58,200 nt of DNA from Syntrophorhabdales bacterium (GTDB lineage Bacteria; Desulfobacterota; Syntrophorhabdia; Syntrophorhabdales; WCHB1-27), in contig DATKNH010000016.1 in NCBI GenBank assembly GCA_035541455.1, forward strand, positions 1-58,200. Reading direction: 5' to 3'. The position numbers and the translations under genes are program-made. Each line of letters starts with the position of its first letter. Position 1 is the first letter of the stretch. This document shows positions 31,536-41,104 of this stretch, piece after piece. The notes beneath the pieces are model-generated. The model did no database searches, was not told the DNA's origin, and saw only the letters and a program-made list of their open reading frames with translations.

Positions 31536-32935
31536 GCACAGAAGAACGTCCGAAGAAACTCGATCTTAACCGCAACGATATGCCAAGGCAGCCTCCGGAA
31601 ATCAGGCGTCACAACTTCAGCGAGGTGGCTCTCGGCTACACGCAGGATCTGGTCATGGCCGAGGCGAAACGGTGCATGCAGTGCAAGAAGCCGCGCTGTG
31701 TCACAGGGTGCCCGGTGGAGATTGATATCCCCGGGTTCGTCTCCTTCGTCACCAAGGGCGATTTCGCTTCAGGCATCAAGAAACTGAAGGAGAAGAACTG
31801 TCTACCCGCGGTGTGCGGCCGCGTGTGCCCCCAGGAGAGCCAGTGCGAGTCGCAATGTATTCTCAAGAATAAAGGGGCGGAAGTTGCAATAGGAAGGATC
31901 GAGCGCTTTCTTGCCGACTGGGAAGCGGCGGAGGGTGTTGTCGAAATCCCGCCCCGGCCAAAGCCGACAGGCAAGAAGATTGCCGTGGTCGGGTCTGGGC
32001 CTGCAGGCATCACCGTTGCGGGTGATCTTATTCTGCTCGGCCACGAAGTCACCGTTTTCGAGGCATTGCACAGGGCGGGCGGCGTTCTCACGTACGGGAT
32101 TCCGGAATTCCGACTCCCGAAGAGAATTGTGGCGCGGGAAGTGGATTACGTGCAGAAGCTGGGAGTGAATGTCGTGACCGACTTCGTCGTAGGGAAGACC
32201 CGCACGGTTGATGAGCTGCTCGAAGAATACGACGCGATATTTATCGGTACAGGTGCAGGCCTGCCGTGGTTCATGAACATTCCCGGAGAGAACCTGAACG
32301 GCGTTTACTCGGCGAACGAATATCTGACCAGGATGAACCTCATGCAGGGGTATAAATTCCCGAACTCGTCGACCCCCGTGAAAAGACACACACGCGTTGC
32401 TGTGGTCGGCGGTGGCAACGTTGCCATGGATTCGGCGCGCACTGCGCTGCGCAGAGGGGCGAAAGAGGTACACATTATCTATCGTCGCTCTATGAACGAG
32501 CTTCCTGCGCGCCATGAAGAGGTAGAGAATGCCGAAGAAGAGGGAGTGATTTTTTCAGTGTTGACACTTCCGCTCCGCTACATAGGCGATGAGGATGGAT
32601 GGTTGCAAGAGATCGAGTGCATGAAAATGGAGCTGGGTGAACCCGATGCCTCAGGGAGGCGTTCACCTGTCGAGATCGAGGGTTCCAATTTCACAGTGAA
32701 GTTCGACGCACTTGTGTGCGCAATAGGTAACAGCCCGAATCCCCTCATTCCTTCGACGACTGCAGGGCTCCAGACAACAAAAAGGGGCACGCTCGTTGCC
32801 GATCCGGAAACAGGAAAGACGACACGGGACCGCATCTGGGCAGGGGGCGATATAGTGACAGGGGCAGCGACCGTTATTCTCGCGATGGGGGCGGGTAGAA
32901 AGGCGGCGCGCTCCATACACGCGTACCTTAGCTAG
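31532..32935 (+). CDS. NfnB/SudA-like (GltD-type) bifurcating flavoprotein subunit
   Basis: Glutamate synthase small-subunit-like protein, 467 residues. The N-terminal region carries two [4Fe-4S] sites (CMQCKKPRCVTGCP and CGRVCPQESQCESQC). The FAD-binding Rossmann motif is VVGSGPAGITVAGD near residue 155 and the NADPH-binding one is VVGGGNVAMDSAR near 292. It ends with the FAD motif GGDIVTGAATVILAMGAGRKA. In NfnB the FAD of this subunit is the bifurcating centre and NADPH binds here. The ATG overlaps the preceding stop. A fused paralogue of this gene and its partner lies at 49771. Confidence 0.94.
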   Translation: MSTEERPKKLDLNRNDMPRQPPEIRRHNFSEVALGYTQDLVMAEAKRCMQCKKPRCVTGCPVEIDIPGFVSFVTKGDFASGIKKLKEKNCLPAVCGRVCPQESQCESQCILKNKGAEVAIGRIERFLADWEAAEGVVEIPPRPKPTGKKIAVVGSGPAGITVAGDLILLGHEVTVFEALHRAGGVLTYGIPEFRLPKRIVAREVDYVQKLGVNVVTDFVVGKTRTVDELLEEYDAIFIGTGAGLPWFMNIPGENLNGVYSANEYLTRMNLMQGYKFPNSSTPVKRHTRVAVVGGGNVAMDSARTALRRGAKEVHIIYRRSMNELPARHEEVENAEEEGVIFSVLTLPLRYIGDEDGWLQEIECMKMELGEPDASGRRSPVEIEGSNFTVKFDALVCAIGNSPNPLIPSTTAGLQTTKRGTLVADPETGKTTRDRIWAGGDIVTGAATVILAMGAGRKAARSIHAYLS

Positions 32936-33043
32936 GGGGCGGGCAGCGGCGTCAAAAGCCCATCTCTTTTGTCGCCTTTCACCTGTCTGTGCTCGACGTG
33001 CTTCTAGTACGCCTGCGTCCGCTGGGGACCAGACCCATGGATA

Positions 33044-33253
33044 GTGCAAGTTGCAAAAGAGCATTTTGCCGCAACTGTCGGATTGCCGCTTGCCGCTATC
33101 GCCTCAATCTGCGTTGTGCTTCTCCTCAAGTACACGACCGGCCCTATCGAGTTTAAGGTGCTCGGCTTTGAATTTCACGGCGCATCTGGACCGATAGTTT
33201 TATGGGTTATGTGCCTCTTGGCTATCACTCTCGGCATAAAACTTTTGTGGTGA
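33044..33253 (+). CDS. Small membrane protein, unknown function
   Basis: Frame of 69 codons starting at GTG. It has two hydrophobic stretches (residues 11-27 and about 50-68) around a short polar loop (TTGPIEFKVLGFEFHGASGPIVLW). The segment resembles small conserved proteins I recall from many proteobacteria with a GASGPIVLW-like motif and a C-terminal IKLLW. No ribosome site is obvious, so the start is uncertain. It is isolated between the Nfn operon and the P-type ATPase. No function is known to me. Confidence 0.5.
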   Translation: MQVAKEHFAATVGLPLAAIASICVVLLLKYTTGPIEFKVLGFEFHGASGPIVLWVMCLLAITLGIKLLW

Positions 33254-33442
33254 GTGCTCGCGCTTCTATCAGTGGGGCTCGCGTCCTGCCGCTTTGTTTC
33301 TTGAGGACTTTTGACTTTTCGTGCTAAAATATTCGCCCTCAGATGGGCGGGAGCTGAGGACCGCACTATAATAACTTCGCCTACTTAGCTCGAGGGATTG
33401 CCAGTCTGAGGCGAATAGAAAGATTCGTAACAGGGGGGCGTC

Positions 33443-36274
33443 GTGAACCTTAAGGAATGTCATTGCAGGCCGGTTTTTGAACTTGCCAAAGAGCTCGAAA
33501 CGCATATTGATGAGGGCTTGACCCAGGCGGAAGCAGACGCCAGAATGCAGAAACTGGGGCCTAACGAGCTGGACGAACGTCCGCGGCCCGGCTTTTTGCG
33601 CATGCTCCTTGACCAGTTCAACAACTTCCTGGTGATCATCCTTATCATTGCCGCTGTTGTCTCTCTCCTTCTCGGGGAATATGTAGATGCCCTGGCCATC
33701 ATGGTGATCGTGATACTAAACGCCATTGTGGGAGTCGTTCAGGAATCAAAAGCCGAGCAGTCCCTGGCGGCCCTCAAGAAAATGGCTGCACCGAATGCAC
33801 AGGTCATCCGCGATGGACACCAGAAAGCCATCCCATCGCGGGAACTGGTTCCCGGCGACGTCGTTCTGGTTGAGGCGGGCAACTACATCCCGGCGGATCT
33901 TCGTCTGGTGGAAAGCGCCAACCTGAAGATAGAGGAAGCCTCACTGACCGGCGAGTCAGTCCCGGTCGATAAAGTCGCTTCAGAAGTGCTGGACAAAGAG
34001 ATCCCTATCGGCGACCGGAAGAATTCCGCCTTCATGAGCACCATGGTCACGTACGGACGGGGGAAGGGGATGGTGGTTGCCACGGGTATGCACACGGAGA
34101 TCGGTCTCATCGCGCAGATGCTCCAATCGTACGAAAGCGAATCGACACCGCTGCAACTCAAGCTCGATCAGCTTGCCAAGTGGCTGGGCACCGCATGCCT
34201 TATCATCTGCGGGATTATTTTTGTGTATGGCATCCTCCGGGATACAAACCTTTCGGCCTTCATCAAAAATGGTCTTGTGGCCTATTTCAAGGCTGAGGAG
34301 AAGGATATAGTAAACCTCTTCATGACCTCCGTGAGTCTAGCCATTGCCGCCATACCGGAAGGGTTGCCGGCCGTGGTGACGATCTGCCTGGCAATCGGCA
34401 TGCAGAGGATGATCAAGCGCCACGCGCTGATCCGTAAGTTGCCTGCCGTGGAGACACTCGGCTGCGCGACTGTGATCTGTTCTGACAAGACGGGCACGTT
34501 GACCCAGAACCAGATGACCGTTCTCCAGGGCTGGGTGGGCGGCAAGAGATTCAAAGTAACGGGAGAGGGCTATAATCCTACCGGGCAGTTCTTCCAGGGC
34601 GATGATGCCTTTAATCCGATGAGAACTTCAGAGACGTCTCTCTTGCTTCACGGCGGAGTGCTTTGCAACGATGCCCTTCTCGAGACTGCAGACGGCGCTA
34701 AAGGCGAAGCAAACTGGCGTATTGTCGGCGATCCGACGGAAGGGGCCTTGCTTGTGGCGGGTGCCAAGGCCGGACTTTGGCGCAAGGAAGTAGAGCGGGA
34801 ATTACCGCGTGTGCAGGAGATCCCCTTCGATTCCGACCGTAAGCGTATGACCACGATCCACGAGGCTAACGGGAGGGCGGAACTGGAGGCCAAATTATGT
34901 TTCCCTTGTCCGCCTATCGTGGCCTTTGTGAAAGGCGCGCCCGACGTTGTACTCGATCTGTGCGATCATGTTTTCGAAAACAATACTCAAGTTCCCATTT
35001 CGGACGAAAAGAAGAAGGCTGTACTCGAAGCTGTGCACGACATGGCCGGCCAGGCCCTGAGGGTAATGGGCGTAGCGTATCGTCCGCTGGACAAGGTGCC
35101 CGATGACTGTAGCAGCGAGACCGTGGAGCGCGAACTCACGTTTGTGGGCCTCCTTGGCATAATCGACCCGGCGAGGCCTGAAGTGAAGGAAGCGGTAAAG
35201 ATAGCAAAACGGGCCGGGCTGAAAAGCGTGATGGTCACCGGTGACTATAAAGACACCGCGGTGGCCATTGCGAGAGAAATAGGATTCTCGACCCCCGGCG
35301 GAAAGATCTTTACAGGGGCGCAGCTTGATAAGATGAGTGAAGCGGAACTGGCAGCCGAAGTGGATAAGCTTGATGTCTGCTGCCGTGTTTCTCCTCAACA
35401 CAAAACAAAGATCGTGGATGCGTTCAAGGCGAGAGGACACGTTGTGGCCATGACCGGGGACGGCGTGAATGACGCGCCGGCGCTGAAGAGAGCGAACATA
35501 GGCGTAGCCATGGGCATCTCCGGCACCGATGTTTCGAAAGAAACAGCAGACATGGTGCTGACCGATGATAATTACGCGAGTATTGTCTCTGCCATAGAAG
35601 AGGGACGCGTCATCTACTCGAATATCCGCAAGTTCGTTTACTACCTTATCTCCTGCAACATAGGGGAGATTCTGATCATCTTCCTCGCCATGCTTGTTGG
35701 CGTTCCCATACCGCTGAGGCCAGTTCAGTTGCTGCTCCTCAACCTGGTGACCGACGGTGCACCGGCGCTCGCGCTGGGGCTTGAAAAGGGAGATACGGAC
35801 ATCATGGAGCGTCCTCCGCGCCCTGTAAAGGAGCCCATCATCAACTGGGAGATGCAGGTAGGCACGATTGTCCAGGCGGTTGTCATGACTGCTGCAGTGT
35901 TGCTCAGCTACTACTGGGCGCTCAATCGGTATCCGGGAGAGCTGGAAAAGGCACAGACCGTGGCCTTCACCACACTCTGTATGTCCGAACTATTAAGGGC
36001 CTTTACGGCGCGCTCCGAGCACCACGGAATATTTTCGATCGGTCTTTTTACGAACCGGTGGATGCTCTGGGCTGTGGGCGGCTCAAGCATGCTGGTCCTG
36101 CTCGCAGTCTATGTCCCGTTCCTGAGGCCCTTCTTCGGCACGACTTTCCTGGATCTGACGGACTGGGTCGTTATGCTCCCGTTTATGATGATGGCGTCCG
36201 TGGCCGCAGAGGTGACAAAGGTTTTCATCCGGCGGCACGCTGCAAAGCTGCAACACAGGATGGCAGTAGAGTAG
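33443..36274 (+). CDS. Calcium-type P-type ATPase (P2A, SERCA/PMR1-like)
   Basis: Ten-helix cation pump of 943 residues. The phosphorylated aspartate is Asp348 in [13 protein letters not shown]. The actuator TGE loop is in [11 protein letters not shown], and the hinge is [21 protein letters not shown]. Transmembrane helix 4 carries IPEGLPAVV, the Ca/Mn-type PEGL motif, which argues against a Na/K or heavy-metal pump. The N-terminal cation ATPase domain ([22 protein letters not shown]) is present and there is no CxxC metal-binding domain. It likely exports Ca2+ (or Mn2+). GTG start with a ggggggc site upstream. Monocistronic. Confidence 0.94.
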   Translation: MNLKECHCRPVFELAKELETHIDEGLTQAEADARMQKLGPNELDERPRPGFLRMLLDQFNNFLVIILIIAAVVSLLLGEYVDALAIMVIVILNAIVGVVQESKAEQSLAALKKMAAPNAQVIRDGHQKAIPSRELVPGDVVLVEAGNYIPADLRLVESANLKIEEASLTGESVPVDKVASEVLDKEIPIGDRKNSAFMSTMVTYGRGKGMVVATGMHTEIGLIAQMLQSYESESTPLQLKLDQLAKWLGTACLIICGIIFVYGILRDTNLSAFIKNGLVAYFKAEEKDIVNLFMTSVSLAIAAIPEGLPAVVTICLAIGMQRMIKRHALIRKLPAVETLGCATVICSDKTGTLTQNQMTVLQGWVGGKRFKVTGEGYNPTGQFFQGDDAFNPMRTSETSLLLHGGVLCNDALLETADGAKGEANWRIVGDPTEGALLVAGAKAGLWRKEVERELPRVQEIPFDSDRKRMTTIHEANGRAELEAKLCFPCPPIVAFVKGAPDVVLDLCDHVFENNTQVPISDEKKKAVLEAVHDMAGQALRVMGVAYRPLDKVPDDCSSETVERELTFVGLLGIIDPARPEVKEAVKIAKRAGLKSVMVTGDYKDTAVAIAREIGFSTPGGKIFTGAQLDKMSEAELAAEVDKLDVCCRVSPQHKTKIVDAFKARGHVVAMTGDGVNDAPALKRANIGVAMGISGTDVSKETADMVLTDDNYASIVSAIEEGRVIYSNIRKFVYYLISCNIGEILIIFLAMLVGVPIPLRPVQLLLLNLVTDGAPALALGLEKGDTDIMERPPRPVKEPIINWEMQVGTIVQAVVMTAAVLLSYYWALNRYPGELEKAQTVAFTTLCMSELLRAFTARSEHHGIFSIGLFTNRWMLWAVGGSSMLVLLAVYVPFLRPFFGTTFLDLTDWVVMLPFMMMASVAAEVTKVFIRRHAAKLQHRMAVE

Positions 36275-36306
36275 TCACCCTATACTTGGGGTAGAAATCT
36301 ATTCCT

Positions 36307-36377
36307 GGGGCGCTCGCGTCGCCCCCTCCAGTGGCAAAGCCACGTGGAGCCTCCCTCTCTCGCGAGCCGTGTTCGCT
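36307..36377. repeat. Dispersed two-hairpin repeat, copy C
   Basis: This 71-bp segment is about 80-85% identical by eye to copy D at 57261. The first hairpin is GGGGCG...CGCCCC. The second is CTCCA-GTGGC-AAA-GCCAC-GTGGAG, followed by a conserved CTCTCGCGAGCCGT block. It lies between the convergent Ca-ATPase and binding-protein genes. Confidence 0.75.
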
Positions 36378-36428
36378 AGATAAATCCCACGGGCGGCGTC
36401 AAGCCAGCAGAGGACTACGCCATCTATT

Positions 36429-37688
36429 TTACGGCACGGCCGTGGGGAACGTCACTACCGGTTTCTGTTCGCGCCCGGTTATTTTTGCTATTGAAGCATC
36501 ATACGTGAGCATCCGCTTTATGCCGTAGGTTTTCTCTCCGCTGGCCACGCTCGTCCCGTAAAAATGCTCTATGGGTTTGGACTCCAGCGTCCGGACGATG
36601 TCCTCGGTCTTTACGCTATGCGCGAGCGTGACTGCACTGACGTACGCCGCCAGGTGGTTGGCGCACCACGCAAATGAATCACCAAACGTGAGGTCTGTAC
36701 CGTGCTTATCCTTCCATGCTTTGCGGATGCGATTAGCCATATCCTTGAACTTGGGAGATGTTTTCGGTGAATCCCAGGGGGCGCATCCCGACGTGTACGC
36801 ATACTGCGATCCTTCGTATCCGGCTATCTTGATGAATTCTCCCACGTCAGTCAGGTTCGGTACCGTCACGATGGGGACCTTGAGTCCCATCTCATAGGAC
36901 TGCTTGGCGATCATGGCGAGGTTCGGGACAGTGGCCGACGCTGCAAAAATGAGATCTGCTTTTTTCGCTAAGGCAGCAATCTTCGAGAGCCATGGGGTCA
37001 TGTCTTGAGCTGTTATAGGGAAGACATCATCGTAGACCATCTCCAAACCATACTTGGCCTGCCACTCCTGCTTCAGGCCTTTTATCTGCTCTGCCATGGT
37101 GCGACCAAGCGTGTCATCTTTACATATAAGCGCATATGTTTTTACGTTCGGCAGTGCGGCGGCTTTCAGCTTGGGAATATAGACCTTGATGCCCTCAATC
37201 TGTGCCCAGCCTACGTCGAACATGATGGGGTATTTTGGTGAAACCACCTCAATACCTTTGGCTTCGCGCACCATGTGCAGCACGGGTATATTGGCTGCGG
37301 TGCCGTCCCGCCCCATGATGGTGGCCAGCGCGGGCATCCATCCTCCTATTACCGCATTCACCTTTTCCGTGTTGATGAGCCTGTCGGCCGATGTCCTTAT
37401 GCCGTCCGGAGAGGCTTTATCATCCGACACAATAAATTCTAGTCTGTACGTTGTGTCGCCTGCGGTAAGGCCTCCGTCTTTATTTAAGAGGTCAGCATAA
37501 ATGGCCGTTACTTCCGACTCCGGAATCCCCCACGGGGACATGGGTCCGCTGAGGGGCATTGACGATCCTATTTTGAGTACACCTGTCTTGGTCGCTTTCT
37601 TTGGCTCTGCTGTCAAGGCGAGGGTGGACAGCACCATGAGGAAGGCAACTACGAGACAGATGCCTGAAAACAATCTCCTGGATTTCAT
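36429..37688 (-). CDS. Orphan ABC-type branched-chain/amide substrate-binding protein
   Basis: Periplasmic binding protein, 419 residues, Peripla_BP_6 family. A Sec signal peptide covers residues 1-27 (MKSRRLFSGICLVVAFLMVLSTLALTA). The mature part starts KIGSSMPLSGPMSPWG and contains VNAVIGGWMPALATIMG. The ribosome site is ggagga. No permease or ATPase gene adjoins, so it must use a transporter encoded elsewhere, possibly the importer at 657-5288, or act as a sensor component. It differs from the Tat-exported binding protein at 4002 in signal type and sequence. Ligand unknown. Confidence 0.9.
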   Translation of the reverse strand: MKSRRLFSGICLVVAFLMVLSTLALTAEPKKATKTGVLKIGSSMPLSGPMSPWGIPESEVTAIYADLLNKDGGLTAGDTTYRLEFIVSDDKASPDGIRTSADRLINTEKVNAVIGGWMPALATIMGRDGTAANIPVLHMVREAKGIEVVSPKYPIMFDVGWAQIEGIKVYIPKLKAAALPNVKTYALICKDDTLGRTMAEQIKGLKQEWQAKYGLEMVYDDVFPITAQDMTPWLSKIAALAKKADLIFAASATVPNLAMIAKQSYEMGLKVPIVTVPNLTDVGEFIKIAGYEGSQYAYTSGCAPWDSPKTSPKFKDMANRIRKAWKDKHGTDLTFGDSFAWCANHLAAYVSAVTLAHSVKTEDIVRTLESKPIEHFYGTSVASGEKTYGIKRMLTYDASIAKITGREQKPVVTFPTAVP

Positions 37689-37937
37689 CTTTCTCCTCCA
37701 TGCTTTTATATTTCAACGGGCTGTAGAGATGTTGTTAGATAATAGATTGCCTCGTCTGACGCGTCAAGCAAAACCCGAAGAATAGAATTGCTTCAATAGT
37801 TCGGCGGTTCCCGAATGCATCTTGACACAGCGTGCCGATTAAGCCTATGTTTGAGGTCGAAGCGGAGCCTCTTCACAGCGAGGCCTGTGTGGAAAATGAG
37901 AGAAAGGCAAGCACGCACAGATTCGACAGGAGGGTAA

Positions 37938-38366
37938 ATGTCCATCTCGCATCAGAAAGCGATTGTCCGGCGCTATTTTGAAGAAGTGCTTGACAAGAGA
38001 AAGATCGAACTTCTTGGTGATCTGTTTGCCGCTGATTGCATCATCCATCGGCCTGAAATGGCAGAACCTATCAAGGGGATTGAAGCGTTCAGGCAAGTCC
38101 TTGCCCGTATTCTCGACGTGTACAGCGGATTCTCGACAACAATCCACGATCTGATAGAAGAAGATGATCGTGTGGCATGCAGGCTGAGCCACAAGGCTGT
38201 TAATCGTGGCGAGTGGGCCAGCCGCATCGGCCGTCACGCGGTGGCCGGTAAGGAGGTCGCCTGGCAGGCTATCGCAATCTTTCGATTTGAAGAGGGAAAG
38301 ATTGCTGAAGAATGGGTGAGCAGGGATGAACTCGGTATGCTAATCCAGCTGGGTGTTCTGGCGTGA
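37938..38366 (+). CDS. SnoaL-like (NTF2-fold) protein
   Basis: Polyketide cyclase SnoaL/ester cyclase-like protein, 142 residues, with an alpha+beta barrel cavity. Recognisable segments are VRRYFEEVLDKRKIELL, FAADCIIHRP, GIEAFRQVLARILDVYSGF and the C-terminal FRFEEGKIAEEWVSRDELGM. These small proteins bind or rearrange hydrophobic substrates; most are uncharacterised. It has a strong gaggagg-type site before the ATG. Its stop overlaps the GTG start of the next gene by 4 bp, so the two are translationally coupled and probably act together. Confidence 0.85.
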   Translation: MSISHQKAIVRRYFEEVLDKRKIELLGDLFAADCIIHRPEMAEPIKGIEAFRQVLARILDVYSGFSTTIHDLIEEDDRVACRLSHKAVNRGEWASRIGRHAVAGKEVAWQAIAIFRFEEGKIAEEWVSRDELGMLIQLGVLA

Positions 38367-39265
38367 AAGAACCACGTATTCAGGAACATCGCATACCAAC
38401 GCCGGGCAGCAGACCTTACATCATTGCACTCGGACCGGTCGGGAATCTCTGGTTCTGCGAAAACGGTGCCTCCAGGATTGCCCGGCTTTCTCCGGATGAC
38501 GGAACGTTTGCCGAATTTATTATTCCTACGCCCGAGAGCGAACCGGTCGGCATTATTGCCGGTGCGGACGGTAATCTCTGGTTTACAGAACACTCGGGTC
38601 ACAAGATCGGTAGAATCACACCTTCCGGGATCATAACCGAGTTCCCGTTACCTACTCCGCATGCAGGACCCGACGGGATCATACTCGGGCCCGACGGCAA
38701 TATCTGGTTTTCAGAAGCAGACGCAGCGCAGATTGGAAAAATCACACCGGACGGCATTATAACCGAATATGCCAGAGGCATCACTCCCGGAAGCAAGCCG
38801 CTTGCACTTGTCGCGGCAGGCGGAGACGTGTGGTTCAGCGAAGCAGACGGGAACCGCATAGGCAAGATCACCATGGACGGAGTAGTCACCGAGTACCCTG
38901 CTCCGAGTCCTCGCAGTGGGCCTCGGGCCATAATACTCGGGCCGGACAACCATCTCTGGTTTGTCGAGAGCGTCGGCAATGCGATCGGTCGAATGGATCT
39001 GAAAGGCAATAGTGGTGCTTTTCCCCTACCGCGACCGAATGCCAGCCCCCGCAGTATCGCCTTCGCCTCAGGCGGTGAGTTCTGGATCACCGAGAATGGC
39101 GTCAATGTGGTCGCCCGCATGGCAGTGACGGGTCAGCTCTTGGCCGAATACCCGGTGCCCACACCTGGCAGCGGACTGAGGGCGATGCTGGCGATTCCCG
39201 ATGGACGCCTCTTTTTTTCCGAGCACGATGCGGGACAGATAGGTGAGATTATTCCGGACCGATGA
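38363..39265 (+). CDS. Virginiamycin B lyase-like beta-propeller protein
   Basis: Protein of 300 residues built from about six to seven repeats of roughly 42 residues with the pattern GPDGNIWFSEADAAQIGKITPDG..TEY. This is the Vgb/streptogramin lyase propeller blade. True Vgb opens the streptogramin B ring with a histidine and Mg ligands; I cannot confirm those residues here. Most such homologues are environmental proteins of unknown function. No signal peptide is seen, so it is cytoplasmic. It starts at a GTG overlapping the SnoaL stop (GTGA). Confidence 0.85.
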   Translation: MKEPRIQEHRIPTPGSRPYIIALGPVGNLWFCENGASRIARLSPDDGTFAEFIIPTPESEPVGIIAGADGNLWFTEHSGHKIGRITPSGIITEFPLPTPHAGPDGIILGPDGNIWFSEADAAQIGKITPDGIITEYARGITPGSKPLALVAAGGDVWFSEADGNRIGKITMDGVVTEYPAPSPRSGPRAIILGPDNHLWFVESVGNAIGRMDLKGNSGAFPLPRPNASPRSIAFASGGEFWITENGVNVVARMAVTGQLLAEYPVPTPGSGLRAMLAIPDGRLFFSEHDAGQIGEIIPDR

Positions 39266-39524
39266 TAATTCGAAGAGGGCTATACGGCAAACATTCGTGT
39301 ACAAATATGTCTGGCCGTTCCGCTTGCTGTCGACAAACTTGTCGAATTACCCGTGAAGGCTCAGGCCCCATAAACGGTAAGCTCTTACAATGAAACATAT
39401 TTCCTCTAGTATGCGGCTTGGCATTGAGTATGCACAAGGTGGAGATATGAGGCAAACTACTAAGAGGTGGAACATGAAATTCTCTCACCCGCGATTAATT
39501 TCGAGAGTGTGCCGGGAGGAGTTG

Positions 39525-41069
39525 ATGTATCGATGTTTGACGGTGATGACAGCGATTATCATGGTAACCGCCAGCATCGTGGCAGCGCCTGCACAGCAGC
39601 TGTCTCAGGCGCCGGCTAGCGTTTACAATCAGTCGGCTCCTGGACCCTACGCGGTGCCGCAACCCTTCAGCCAGGAACAGCTGGATCAGATGCTCGCCCC
39701 CATCGCGCTCTATCCGGATGAGCTTCTGGCGCAGGTGTTGATGGCAGCTACATACCCGGCTGAGGTTGTCCAGGCGGCACGGTGGGTTCAACTTAACGCG
39801 CGACTGACTGGGGACCAGCTTGCATGGGCCCTGGAAGAACAGCCGTGGGACCCGAGTGTCAAATCGCTCGTCAATTTCCCCTCGGTCTTGCAGATGATGA
39901 ACGATAGACTCGACTGGACGCAGCAGCTGGGAGATGCCTTTCTGGCTCAGGAAGAGCAGGTGATGGCAACGGTCCAGCAACTCAGGCAGCGGGCCTGGGC
40001 TCAAGGGTATCTCGCGAACACGAGTGAGCAAACAGTCTTTGTCGATCCGCAGACGCAGCAGATCGTCATCCAACCGGTAGTCCCGCAGATCATCTACGTG
40101 CCGGTATATGACCCAATGGTAGTTTACGGCCCGTGGTGGTGGCCCGCGTACCGACCTTATTACTATCACCCCCGGGGAGTGGTCATCAGAGGTGTCTTCG
40201 GCTTCGGTCTCGGAATCCGGATTGGCGTGGCGTGGGGCTATGCATGGGGCGGCTTTGACTGGCATCGTCATAACGTCATCATCAACGCTGAACAGAACAT
40301 ACGCATCAATAACCATATCGACATAAACAGGTATGTAACCCGCGCGACGGTCGAAGGCAGGGATAGGGGCACGTGGAAACATGACCCTGTGCACAGACAA
40401 GGAGTGGCCTACCGGACTCCGGCCGTCGCTGAGAAGTATGGTCGAGGACCTCGCCCGGGAGCCGATACTCGACGCGACTACAGAGGCTTTGAGCAACCCC
40501 GTGGATCAGCCGCTCCTCAGGCCAGGCTCGAGCCACCGCACGGGGCACCAGCTCCTCAAGCGCAGCAGCCGCGAGTCACACCATCCCCTGTTGCCAAGCC
40601 TGAGCCGCCGAGAGTTCAGACTCCTCCTGCCCAGGAACCGCGTGTTGCGCGGCCCCCTGCGGCTAAGCCAGAGGTGGCGCGGCCTGCGCCTGCGCAACCG
40701 GCGCAACCGGCACCAGCTCCGCCTGCTGTGCGGACTGAGCCTCCGCGGCCGTTGGCAAGTACCACTCGTGCTACACAGGGAACACAAGGACCCATGCCGT
40801 TTGGTGGGCCCGGTTCGAAAGCTGAGATACGGCAGTTCAGTAACAGGGGCCGCGAAAGCCTCGGCAGCACGCCTCCGGCAGGAGCGCCGCAGCCCGCAGG
40901 TGGCAGCGGCGGCCCGCACGGCGGAATTACCACGGGGGGCGCTCCACAAAGCCCACCTCGTGGTGGAGGTCCGGGTGGCGGCGCGCCCCAGGGCGCTCCT
41001 CATGGAAGCGCCACGGGTGGTGGCGCTCGACCCGCAGGTGGCAGCGGCGGCCCGCACGGCGGGCACTGA
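39525..41069 (+). CDS. DUF3300 secreted protein with Pro/Gln/Gly-rich tail
   Basis: Exported protein of 514 residues. The start is MYRCLTVMTAIIM because gggaggag lies just upstream and a signal peptide follows directly (cleavage near APA-QQ). Frames 45 residues longer have no such signal. The DUF3300 domain, residues about 45-260, begins QEQLDQMLAPIALYPDELLAQVLMAATYP and includes a Tyr/Trp-rich strand (PWWWPAYRPYYYHPRG). The remainder is low-complexity: repeated Pro/Ala-Gln-Pro, then Gly/His repeats. Function unknown; DUF3300 proteins are often encoded beside DUF2950 proteins, as here. Confidence 0.85.
   Translation: MYRCLTVMTAIIMVTASIVAAPAQQLSQAPASVYNQSAPGPYAVPQPFSQEQLDQMLAPIALYPDELLAQVLMAATYPAEVVQAARWVQLNARLTGDQLAWALEEQPWDPSVKSLVNFPSVLQMMNDRLDWTQQLGDAFLAQEEQVMATVQQLRQRAWAQGYLANTSEQTVFVDPQTQQIVIQPVVPQIIYVPVYDPMVVYGPWWWPAYRPYYYHPRGVVIRGVFGFGLGIRIGVAWGYAWGGFDWHRHNVIINAEQNIRINNHIDINRYVTRATVEGRDRGTWKHDPVHRQGVAYRTPAVAEKYGRGPRPGADTRRDYRGFEQPRGSAAPQARLEPPHGAPAPQAQQPRVTPSPVAKPEPPRVQTPPAQEPRVARPPAAKPEVARPAPAQPAQPAPAPPAVRTEPPRPLASTTRATQGTQGPMPFGGPGSKAEIRQFSNRGRESLGSTPPAGAPQPAGGSGGPHGGITTGGAPQSPPRGGGPGGGAPQGAPHGSATGGGARPAGGSGGPHGGH
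40893..41062 (+). repeat. 32-bp direct repeat within the DUF3300 tail
   Basis: A 32-base sequence at 40893-40924 recurs exactly at 41031-41062, encoding PAGGSGGPHGG twice. It indicates recent in-frame duplication in the low-complexity tail. Confidence 0.8.
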
Positions 41070-41104
41070 GTTTTGCATATGAAACTCCTTATGGAGGGAT
41101 AGTG

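Noticed and set aside
39495-41082. Long frames on both strands over the DUF3300 gene (39495-40496 minus, 40381-41082 plus, 40506-41078 minus)
   Set aside because: They are by-products of GC-rich low-complexity coding sequence; only the signal-peptide-bearing frame at 39525 matches a family.
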